Notes under the pieces: model-generated
What the model saw: the letters and a program-made list of their open reading frames with translations, nothing else
Told to the model about the DNA's origin: nothing
Database searches by the model: none
Made by a program: the position numbers and the translations under genes
Part shown: piece by piece, positions 9,070-17,393 of the stretch
How the letters are laid out: each line of letters begins with the position of its first letter
Numbering within the stretch: position 1 is the first letter of the stretch
Source of the DNA: Hyposmocoma kahamanoa
Lineage: Eukaryota > Arthropoda > Insecta > Lepidoptera > Cosmopterigidae
Length of the DNA stretch: 64,000 nucleotides
Reading direction: 5' to 3'
Assembly: GCF_003589595.1 (NCBI RefSeq)
Contig: NW_020653774.1
Coordinates: 1,211,739-1,275,738 of the forward strand

Positions 9070-12024
9070 TCACCTGATGGAAAGTGACGATGAGGTCGAC
9101 GATGGAGCATGCACACCTAAATAATGCCTATTCACTCTCGCCTTGAAAAGGTCCAAGTTATAACGTTCAGGGAACAAGTCTGCAGGCAGGGAATTCCACT
9201 CCATAGCCGTTCGCCATATAAATGTGGAAGCGTAACGCTTCGTGCGAATCTTTGGAATATCCACAACATAGGGGTGGAACCCAAGCCTACGCCTAGTCCC
9301 CCGGTGATGGAAAGGGGAAGGCGGAATTAAATCATGTAATTCCATCGCACACTCTCCGTGATATATCCTGTAAAATACCGATAAGCAGGCAACTTTACGG
9401 CGGTGTTCAAGGCTCTGCAGCTTCGCCTCCACTAATTCCGAGTCACCTATAAGCCTCTTGGCACGGTTGTCAATTGAATCCAAAGTGGCCAGTTGATATG
9501 TCGCAGAGCCATCCCAAAGGTGGCAGCAGTACTCCATGCACGATCGGACTTGTGCTTGGTACAGCTGGAGCAACTGTCCCGGTGTAAAGTACCGCCTCAC
9601 CCTGGAAAGGATCCCAAGCTTCCTTGCTGCATTTTTGGCCGTGGATTCAATGTATCTGCCGAAGTTCAAATTGGACGACAGGTCCATTCCAAGTAGCTGG
9701 AGACAATCGGCTATCGGTATGGATATATCACGAAAAGTCGGAGTCAGCTCAAAGGGACTCCGTTTTGTGGAGAATAGACACGCCTGCGTTTTGGTAGCGT
9801 TAAATTTGACAAGATTGGCATTGCCCCAATCGGAGACTGCCTGGAGTGTCAAATCTAAACGGCTAACCATGGACTCTCGACAAGACTGGATTTCCTCTCC
9901 ACTGACCCTTGCATTGGTCAAGTACCTATCTACAACTGTGCTGTCATCAGCATACGCAAAGGTACCTGGAATTAACATATCATTGATATGCAGCAGAAAG
10001 AGAGTTGCAGACAGTACGGAACCCTGAGGAACTCCGGCATCTATCGCCATATGTTCGGAAGAGTAGCCTTCTAAGACCACTCGAATCGAACGTTCGCTCA
10101 AGAAATCCGAGATCCAATTGCAAAGGTCAGTGGGAAGCCCATAAGAGGGAAGCTTGCTTAAAAGGCTTGCGTGCCAGACCCTGTCAAAGGCTTTAGAAAT
10201 GTCCAAAGACACTGCAAGTGCTTCGCCTTGCTTTTCTATAGCCTCGCTCCATATGTGACAGGCATACACAAGAAGATCCCCAGTAGATCGCCCTCGTCGG
10301 AATCCGTACTGGCGATCACTGAGGAGATCGTTGTCTTCAAGGTACGATAGGAGACGGTTGTTGAGTACACGTTCCATAGTCTTGCAGAGTATGGAAGTGA
10401 CTGAGATAGGTCTATAGTTGACAGGGTCAGCTCTGCTTCCCTTTTTTGGTACAGGTTGCACGTTTGCAAGCTTCCACGACCTGGGAACTACACCAGTCTC
10501 AAGTGAGAGGCGGTACAGGCGTGTGAGAACAGGAGACAACTCAGGTGCACAGTTACGCAGGACTATTGCTGGAATTCCATCTGGCCCGCTAGCTTTATTC
10601 ACGTCTAGATTTCGCAGAGTTCTAAGTACCTCTTTTTGGCGTATGCGAACTGGCGCCATAGTGCAGCCAGCCTGAGGTAAAGTAGGTGGTAGGGTCCCTG
10701 CGGCATCTAGACGCGAATTTTCTGCAAAGAGTGAGGCAAAGAGATTCGCCTTCTCTTCCGCAGTATGAGCCAGCGAACCATCCGGCCTCAGCAGAGGTGG
10801 CAAAGATGGGCGACAGAAGTTCGATTCGACCGCTTTGGCCAGGGACCAAAAGGATTTGCTGCCTGCTGGATAAGAGGCAAGCTTGGCTCCTATGCGGCGC
10901 ACATGGTCGAACTTGGCCCTACGTAACATGCTTTTGCACTTCTTGGCGGCCTTATTAAAAGCTTTCTTCATGTTCTGAGTACTCGGAGTTTTGCGTAGTC
11001 GAGCATCTGCCCAAGCTTGGTACGCGGACTGTTTACGTGCTTCAGCACAACTACAATTAGCGTTAAACCATGGACGAGCTTGGGGTCCATTGGGTACATC
11101 AGAGTATGGAATGTAATACTCCATACCCAAACGCAAGACCTCGACTACAGCATCAGCACAGCTCGACGAGTCTCCTGAAGTAAAGCACGCCTGCCAGGGA
11201 TATGACGCAAAGAAATGGCGCATTTCGTCCCAATCTGCTAACTTGTATCGCCACACCCGTCTCATACCACTAGGGCCCTGATCGGGTGGGGAGTATACGG
11301 ATACAGTTTTCACCAGACAATGGTCGGAAGTACCCAGTGGGGCCTCCACAACCACAGAGTATCGGTCCGGATCAGTTGTCAGCAGAAGGTCCAAGCAATT
11401 AGCCGTATGGGATTCAACATCTGGTATCCTAGTGGCGCCACTGACAAGCTGGGATAAGCTTAGCGTTAACGCAAGTTTACGCGTCTCTCTCCCAGCGTGA
11501 TCGGTCTTCTGGTATGGGAACAACCATTCTTGATGGTGTGCATTAAAGTCCCCCAGAATGACTAGTTGCGCCGCTGGGTACCTATGCTGAATCTCATCAG
11601 ACGTCTCACTTAGATATTGGAACAGCTTGGTCGTCTCCTGATCTCCACTGTGCGATCGGTAAACACAGCAGTACACTATTTGTGTAACTCCTGTGTCAAC
11701 CAGAAGCCATAAAATTGAAAAACTCGGTGCCTCAAGGTTCTTGAGACGCTTGACACAGATGTCATCGCGAACGTACACACAGACTCCGGCACGAGGTACG
11801 AACCTGTGCTCCAGAGTATACCCGGGGTAGCTGAGGTACGCTGCGTCAGTCGGACATCTGATCTGCGTCTCTGTGAGGAACAGCAGCTGCGGTTTGTCGG
11901 TTTCAAGGTGGTAGTGGACCGAATCGAGATTTGAGTGCAGACCTCGGATGTTAGTGAGGTGCACTTTTAGTGGGAGGACGTGCAACCGCTGTGTATACTT
12001 TTTTCCATTTTTAAAGTTTTTCAT
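9070..12024 (-). CDS. Endonuclease/reverse transcriptase of non-LTR element (984 aa)
   Basis: Retrotransposition protein: nicks target DNA and reverse transcribes the element RNA on the nick. An apurinic-type endonuclease fills residues about 20-250, with TET (51-53), GDFNAHH (158-164) and SDH (233-235). The reverse transcriptase lies at about 465-760, with NYRPIS (536-541), the catalytic aspartates in SLDISKAFD (606-614), GVPQGS (664-669) and YADD (691-694). A conserved C-terminal region follows (about 870-960), ending SSLSIR. No stop or frameshift is visible and all catalytic motifs are present. The ATG at 12022-12024 gives a start directly before the endonuclease. No ORF1 or zinc knuckle is recognised. 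An overlapping frame ends at 12011, too weak to call. Copies of parts of this protein occur at 8.8, 12.6-13.9, 26.9 and (a divergent relative) 29.0 kb. Confidence 0.9.
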   Translation of the reverse strand: MKNFKNGKKYTQRLHVLPLKVHLTNIRGLHSNLDSVHYHLETDKPQLLFLTETQIRCPTDAAYLSYPGYTLEHRFVPRAGVCVYVRDDICVKRLKNLEAPSFSILWLLVDTGVTQIVYCCVYRSHSGDQETTKLFQYLSETSDEIQHRYPAAQLVILGDFNAHHQEWLFPYQKTDHAGRETRKLALTLSLSQLVSGATRIPDVESHTANCLDLLLTTDPDRYSVVVEAPLGTSDHCLVKTVSVYSPPDQGPSGMRRVWRYKLADWDEMRHFFASYPWQACFTSGDSSSCADAVVEVLRLGMEYYIPYSDVPNGPQARPWFNANCSCAEARKQSAYQAWADARLRKTPSTQNMKKAFNKAAKKCKSMLRRAKFDHVRRIGAKLASYPAGSKSFWSLAKAVESNFCRPSLPPLLRPDGSLAHTAEEKANLFASLFAENSRLDAAGTLPPTLPQAGCTMAPVRIRQKEVLRTLRNLDVNKASGPDGIPAIVLRNCAPELSPVLTRLYRLSLETGVVPRSWKLANVQPVPKKGSRADPVNYRPISVTSILCKTMERVLNNRLLSYLEDNDLLSDRQYGFRRGRSTGDLLVYACHIWSEAIEKQGEALAVSLDISKAFDRVWHASLLSKLPSYGLPTDLCNWISDFLSERSIRVVLEGYSSEHMAIDAGVPQGSVLSATLFLLHINDMLIPGTFAYADDSTVVDRYLTNARVSGEEIQSCRESMVSRLDLTLQAVSDWGNANLVKFNATKTQACLFSTKRSPFELTPTFRDISIPIADCLQLLGMDLSSNLNFGRYIESTAKNAARKLGILSRVRRYFTPGQLLQLYQAQVRSCMEYCCHLWDGSATYQLATLDSIDNRAKRLIGDSELVEAKLQSLEHRRKVACLSVFYRIYHGECAMELHDLIPPSPFHHRGTRRRLGFHPYVVDIPKIRTKRYASTFIWRTAMEWNSLPADLFPERYNLDLFKARVNRHYLGVHAPSSTSSSLSIR

Positions 12025-12606
12025 TCTGTTTTGGAGAAGTGAATAGGCAGGAGGAAGGCAGTTGAACGAGGCACTGCGTCGTGTTCAACCAAGCAGCAGA
12101 CTCATACTGCCACACGAGGTTACAATCGGCTTGGAGACCGCGGGGACGCCCGAACCCCCCCGGAGATGGCCACCTGGTCCTCCCTTCCGGTCGCCAACCG
12201 GCAAGGTGGAGCATTCCGGGATTTTTCGTTGGGTGGCGGGGCAGCCTTTCACGGGTGGCTTTCCCGCTACTTGGGCCCCCAACTTCCCACGGTCGGCCAG
12301 CGGTGCACCGTGCTTCGGATCCCGCTAGCCTCCAGAACCGAGTGCTCAGTGTGGCAGTACAAGCAGCTACAACTCGCCGTCAGACGCAATGCAACTGTTC
12401 AGACCCGACCTCCAAATGGCAACTCCCGAACACGAGTCGGAACACGGTAAAAACCATTTGGCGACTCGACTGCGTCGGGAGGGTGGTGACTAGCCACGGC
12501 CGAAGCCTACCACCAGTAGTTATTGCTCTTTAGCACCACCCAGGGGTCACTTGTAGGGTCTCAAGGGTAAACCTACGGAAGCGAGCAACATCAACCCCCA
12601 AATATA
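12025..12606 (-). other. GC-rich 5' leader of copy A
   Basis: About 580 bases, clearly more GC-rich than the surroundings. Several short overlapping frames on both strands (for example - strand 12214 to 12011, ending 14 bases inside the main frame) compete with each other and show no ORF1-like motif. Probably the untranslated promoter-bearing leader. Confidence 0.5.
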
Positions 12607-13966
12607 GATATATCCTGTAAAATACCGATAAGCAGGCAACTTTATAACGGTGTTCAAGGCTCGGCAGCTTCGCCTTCACCAATTCTGAGGTAAATCACCT
12701 ATAAGCCTTTTGACACGGTTATTGATTGAATCCAAAGTGGCCTTTGGGATGACTATGTAGCATAGCTATCTTAAAGGTGACAGCAGTACTCCATGCACGT
12801 CCGGACTTGTGCTTGGTACAGCTGGAGCAACTGTCCCGGAGTAAAGTAACGCCTCACGCTGGAAAGGATGCCAAGCTTCCTTGCTGCATTTTTGGCCATG
12901 GATTCAATGTATCTGCCGAAGTTCAAATTGGACAACAGGTCCATTCCATGTTGTTGGAGACGGTCATCTATCGGTATGAATACATCACAAAAAGTCGGAG
13001 TCAGCTCAAAGGGGCTCCATTTCGTGGAGAATAGATACGCCTGTGTTTTGATAGCGTTAAATTTGACAAGATTTACAATGCACCAATCGGAGACTATCCA
13101 AACTGCTAACCATAGACTCTCGATAAGACTAGATTTCCTCTCCACTGAAGTCAGTGGGAAGCTCATAAAAGGGATTCTTACTTAAAAGCTTACTACAGCC
13201 TTTGACAGGGCACTTTGACCTGTCAAAGGCTTTAGAAATGTCTAAAGACTCTGCAACTGCTTCGCCATGCTTTTCTATAACGTATTAACGTAACACACTT
13301 TTGCACTTTTTGGCGGCCTTATTAAAACTTTTCTTCAAGTTCCGAGCACTCGGAGCTTTGCGCTGTCGAGCATCTGCCCACGCTTGGTACGCGGATGGTT
13401 TATGTACTTCAGCACAGCTACAGTCAGCGTTAACCCATGAACGAGCTTAGGGTCCATTGGGTACATCAGAGTATGGTATGTAACACTCCATACCTAAACG
13501 CTAGACCTTGACTACAGTGTAGCTGATGCTGTAGTCAAGGTCTCCTGAAGTAAAGCACGCCTGCCACGGATATGACGCAAGGAAATGGCTCATTTCCTCC
13601 CAATCTGCTAACCTGTATCGCCACACCCGTCTCATAACACTAGGGCCCTGATCGGGTGGGGAGTATACGGATACAGTTTTCACCAGAAATTGGTTGAAAG
13701 TACACACAGGGGCCTCCGGAAACGCAGAGTATCGGTCTATATCAGTTGTTAACAGAAAGTCCAAGTAATTAGCCGTATGAGCCTCAGACGTTAAGGATCC
13801 TGGTGGCGCCACAGACAAACTGGGAAATACTTAACGTTAACGCAAGTTTACGCGTTAACGTTAAGCTCCCACGCTCCCAGCGTGATCAGTCATCTGGTAT
13901 GGGAACAACCATTCTTGATGGTGAGCATTAAAGTCCTCCAGAATGAATAGTTGCGCCGCTGGGTAC
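12607..13966 (-). pseudogene. Copy B, middle piece with internal deletions
   Basis: Collinear with copy A: 12612-13150 matches 9360-9905, 13155-13290 matches about 10125-10240, 13295-13500 matches about 10915-11140, and 13545-13966 matches about 11173-11583. The intervening parts, including much of the reverse transcriptase palm, are deleted. Many frameshifts. It ends at GTAC (13963-13966), the target duplication of the LTR element. A perfect 15-bp inverted repeat (13503-13517/13529-13543) is unique to this copy. Confidence 0.8.
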
Positions 13967-14225
13967 TGTTATATCCCCTTACAGTCGGCAACATATAAAA
14001 AACTAATTTATCGAGCTGTCCTGTTTCCCACCAAAGTTTGTTATTGCATTTTGACGGAATGCAATAGGAAACTGAAAGCGCTGTCGACAGATTGGATTTG
14101 GACGCCGTCGCGATACATCGTTTTAATTGTCATTTCCTTTCCTTAATTTTATAATTTAATAAAAGGGGTGTTTTGGGTAAAAAGTGTTTTTTTTTAAAAA
14201 GTGTTTCCTGATCCGCTCCGTAACA
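13967..14225 (+). repeat. 5' LTR (259 bp)
   Basis: Begins TGTTATATCC and ends CCGTAACA, a short TGTTA/TAACA terminal inverted repeat. An AATAAA at 14158-14163 can serve as the polyadenylation signal. An imperfect palindrome at 14037-14071 is shared with the 3' LTR. The first 240 bases match 26629-26865 closely. Confidence 0.85.
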
Positions 14226-14226
14226 G

Positions 14227-14244
14227 TGGTGTCAGAAGTGGGAT
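14227..14244 (+). other. Primer binding site, probably tRNA-Leu
   Basis: TGGTGTCAGAAGTGGGAT starts one base after the LTR. TGG pairs with the tRNA CCA end. The complement, ending TTCTGACACCA, fits the acceptor and T arm of insect tRNA-Leu (GTCAGRA acceptor). The assignment is from knowledge of tRNA sequences, not a search. Confidence 0.6.
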
Positions 14245-14874
14245 ACCAGCGTATTTTCCGTCGTTTCTCGTACGTTGGTATTCCATACGCGTTCCGGTCG
14301 GGAACTGTGTGAAAATTGTGGACTTTTGTGTGGACGTGACCTACCCATTAACCAAAACAAAACCCTCGTCGCCTCGTGTCGTGATCTACTCTTCCATCCA
14401 ATCTCCGGGGCAAGTTTCTTTTGGAGTCCTCGTCAAATTCTCGCTGTATCCCGTGGTTGAGCTATCATAACCGCTTTCCTGCCGTTCAACCCTCAAGTTT
14501 CGACGCAGAGCGCTGACGCGCTCACTCACCTCTATCCTTGCTGCAGCCGCCGTCCTCGCCACCATCGCATATTTGTGGTTGAGCTACCACCTCACCTGTA
14601 CTAGCTGATACGTTATCGCCGCTCGTCGTTCCGGGCCTGCATTAAAATGGTACTCACCTACTCCATGCTACTGATAAACCTTCTGTGAGTGGAACATATT
14701 TTCTGATTATCGTTACTAGTTCTCACTAATTGTCCTATTTTACTTTTACATATCTTTTATTTCACATACTTACGGTATTAACTATTTTGTCATTGCCTAT
14801 AATTTCAAAGAAAGGAGATTTAAAATATTCTATTATTACAATTTTGTGTAACTGTACTTACCAATTTATTCAAA
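14245..14874 (+). other. Leader between primer site and gag
   Basis: About 630 bases, no coding function seen. It should contain the splice donor for an env mRNA and the packaging region; neither can be fixed by eye. Confidence 0.4.
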
Positions 14875-15825
14875 ATGACTGACCAAAAAACACCGGAAGC
14901 TTTCCCAATCCAAGTGTTATGTAACTTTATTCAACCATACAAAGGCGATCGCGAATCCTTGAACGCCTTCCTTACAAATTGCCAAAATGTGCTGGACTTG
15001 GCATCAACGAGTCAAAAAGCCCTTTTACTAAAATACATCATTTCAAGATTAGAAGTGAAGGCACAGATCGCATGTTCGAACAAGGTGTTCGACACTTTCG
15101 ATGCGCTTAAAGCATGTCTTAAACAAAATTTCGGTGAGCGAAAGCACTATAACCATCTACTTATTGACCTACAATCGTGTAAACAGCTACCTAACGAAGA
15201 TGTTGCGCAATACGCCCTCCGAATGGAGAGCTGTTTGACGGCCCTTCAATCCGAAATTTATAATTCGGAAACAGTAAAAAATAATCTTTCGGGCCGCATT
15301 GCCATGACCGAAGACCTAGCCCTGCATACATTTTATTTAGGTCTTCACCCTCGCTTGGGTAATATGGTGCGCTGTCGGGACCCTAAAAACTTAAATTTAG
15401 CCATAAACATTGCTCTGGAAGAAGAAGAAGTTCAAAATCTTCTTTGTAAAAACGTAGTCAAAACAAGGACCTGCAAAATCTGTGGAAATTCTGGACACTC
15501 GGAGTCCGACTGCGAACATAAACAGAGACGTAGAAACCAAATCAATTTCACGTCCTCTGAATCAAAACCATCTGCATCTGGGTTTAATACCAGGTCGCAG
15601 CCACAGGTATTCTGCAGGTACTGCAAAAAGCCCGGACGCGATATTACCCAATGTAGAAAACGGAAATTTAATAACGAAAGGTATAAAAATTATTCTAATT
15701 CCAATTCCAACAATCCGAACAATAACACAGTGCATCATGTTTCCCACGATGAACAATCGTTATCCGATCCTGTTCCCGGCGCCGACGATGTCACTTATTC
15801 CGATTGTAATAATTTAAACTACTGA
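14875..15825 (+). CDS. gag: Gag polyprotein of the LTR element (316 aa)
   Basis: Structural protein that binds element RNA and forms the particle. The start is the first ATG after the leader (context AAAATGA). Residues about 10-190 form a helical capsid-like region. Residues 200-213 are a complete zinc knuckle (C200, C203, H208, C213). A second knuckle at 247-260 keeps its three cysteines but has arginine at 255 in place of histidine, so it is probably non-functional. A basic, asparagine-rich tail follows. The frame is otherwise open to TGA at 15823-15825. A slippery heptamer two codons before the stop should direct part of the ribosomes into pro/pol. Confidence 0.85.
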   Translation: MTDQKTPEAFPIQVLCNFIQPYKGDRESLNAFLTNCQNVLDLASTSQKALLLKYIISRLEVKAQIACSNKVFDTFDALKACLKQNFGERKHYNHLLIDLQSCKQLPNEDVAQYALRMESCLTALQSEIYNSETVKNNLSGRIAMTEDLALHTFYLGLHPRLGNMVRCRDPKNLNLAINIALEEEEVQNLLCKNVVKTRTCKICGNSGHSESDCEHKQRRRNQINFTSSESKPSASGFNTRSQPQVFCRYCKKPGRDITQCRKRKFNNERYKNYSNSNSNNPNNNTVHHVSHDEQSLSDPVPGADDVTYSDCNNLNY

Positions 15826-15859
15826 GTCGGATTACGAATACGTGCCGCCGTAAATCCGA
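15813..15859 (+). promoter_or_regulatory. -1 ribosomal frameshift signal (gag to pol)
   Basis: TTTAAAC at 15813-15819 is in the right phase (T TTA AAC) in the gag frame. A 7-nt spacer is followed by a predicted stem, TCGGATT (15827-15833) with AATCCGA (15853-15859). A -1 shift enters a frame that is open from 15814 to 16238. The motif, spacing and open frame are seen directly; activity is inferred. Confidence 0.8.
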
Positions 15860-16360
15860 GCGGTCCAGATCGAAAGACTACTATGCTAAATCGACTGCCC
15901 CGAAACCTAGGCATTCAAAAACTATTACGCACCCGACAAAAGAACCTCAAAATCGTCATCCAATGACATATTCGTCGGGTCACACTCAACCTTCCCTGAC
16001 GGGAGCCTCTAATTCGTTAAGTCCACTTAAATCAAACACTCAACCCTCCCTGACGGGAGCCTCTGTTTCGTTGAGTTCTCCAGAATCAAAACCTCAACCC
16101 TCCCTGACGAGAGCCTCTGTTTCATTGAGTTCTCCAAAATCAAAACCTCAACCCTCCCTGACGGGAGCCTGTTTCGTTGAGTTTCAAATCATCCCCTCAA
16201 CTCTCCTTGGCAGGAGACGATTCGTTGAGTTATTCTAATCTTAATACTCGATACTCTCTGACGGGAAACTCCGCTTCATCGAGTCCTTCTAATCCTTTAA
16301 CTCATACTACAATTCAAACCCAATCGTACCTCCAACGGATCTCTTTACTGCAGTCATAAA
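15814..16360 (+). pseudogene. Gag-Pro linker with 18-residue tandem repeats
   Basis: In the -1 frame after the slippery site about 50 basic residues lead to a 54-bp (18-residue) tandem repeat. Copies start at 15987, 16041, 16095 and 16149, and degenerate ones at about 16198 and 16245. Each unit has a core QPSLTGAS followed by serine/proline/lysine. A 2-base loss near 16169 shifts the frame, so the continuation (to 16359) is in another frame. The units look like a disordered linker before the protease; I know of no counterpart with this repeat. Confidence 0.65.
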
Positions 16361-16384
16361 ATAAAATCAGTACCCGTTATGGAG

Positions 16385-17050
16385 ATAAGAAATACGTACC
16401 ATGGTCACGGTTGACTGTCAACCGTGACCATGGGACCTGTAAAGGGCCCGAAACGTCGGTTTGTTTGAAAAAACAAATATACGCGATTTAAATCTGGAAA
16501 AATAGTTTCATTTCCTATGTGTAACAATCGCGAAAACCTAAGAACTCGATAAGTTATTAATTGACATATAAATTATATGGCAATTAATGATTTCTTGCAG
16601 TAGGTAAGCCGACGATATATTAATTTTTATTTTTTTTCTGAAACCATACATATTTGCCACATCGGTGTTCTACTCTTGCATTTGTATTAGTTCAAAGTAT
16701 AGGAATCTGGAAGAAAAAAAGCATGTCAAGAAATTCAGTTAATAAAACTCTGTGGGTTCATTCGAAACTGTCAAATCGCTTTGTCATATGCTTAGTTTTA
16801 GCCCCGATCCAAACTCAAGTATGTTGGTCATACATATTGAGGAAACGGCCGTAACTGCGGGTTTCGTGCTTCGAGAGTAACTACAGTAAAGTTAGTCTAC
16901 CTGAAGTGCCCGAAACGGGTTTTTTTTTTCAAAATGCAAATATACGCGATTTAGATTCTAAAATGTAGTCTCATTTCCAATGTGTAGCAATCGTGAAAAC
17001 TTTTGAATTCAATAAACAAATTTCCCTCAAAACAGCCACAAGTGTTGCAA
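16385..17050. repeat. Noncoding insertion inside the pro region
   Basis: Separates the linker from the protease. It contains two CGTGACCACGG-type repeat pieces (16399-16552 and, degenerate, 16866-17005), both with AAATATACGCGATTTA. It starts with a 35-bp near-perfect palindrome: arms 16399-16415 and 16417-16433 around one base. Probably one or two later insertions; boundaries uncertain. Confidence 0.5.
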
Positions 17051-17079
17051 GAGACGAAACGTAAGATCTGTCTACCACA

Positions 17080-17393
17080 TATTTTCTTATACGCTAAATA
17101 CTCAAAAAAACCTCTATGTTTTTTAATCGATACGATCTAGTGTAAATATCATAAAATTAACTAATTTTGTTTCGAAACCTGATATTTCTTATGAAGATCG
17201 AATCAAAATTAAGGGTTTAAGTGACAACGATCCTCCTATTACGAAACTCTAGGTTCGTTTTCAATTGTTCTTAATAGTTTATCTCAATGCACGGCCCCTT
17301 CACCTATTTCTTTTACGTGCAAATTTCAAGTAATTGACGACACAATTAAACTCGATTACGATGGTATCTTGGGAAATTAATTCTTAAAGGACC
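17080..17393 (+). pseudogene. Retroelement aspartic protease remnant
   Basis: Frames around 17112-17160 give a hydrophobic stretch leading to LIDT (17123-17134), the start of the D-T/S-G active site. The next codon reads ATC and is followed by TAG, so the glycine and frame are lost. Further on, the YDGILGN stretch (about 17354-17375) fits the protease C-terminal region, followed by a stop and then the frame that continues into RT. Dead. Confidence 0.6.

Larger units (their letters stand above)
9021..12606 (-). mobile_element. Full-length CR1/Daphne-like non-LTR retrotransposon (copy A)
   Basis: About 3.59 kb with a long poly-A (T run 9020-9038 on the + strand), a 3' untranslated region of about 30 bases, one long reading frame and a GC-rich 5' leader. 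It is flanked by GATAT direct repeats (9016-9020 and 12607-12611) and interrupts a related older copy at the position equivalent to 9356. The long tail, exact duplication and intact frame suggest a recent insertion. Confidence 0.8.

Noticed and set aside
9124..12533. Many + strand frames of 60-160 codons
   Set aside because: Opposite-strand shadows of the 984-codon gene and its GC-rich leader; no motifs of their own.
15987..16200. Regularly spaced direct repeats resembling an array
   Set aside because: Units abut with no unique spacers and are in frame with coding sequence; not CRISPR.
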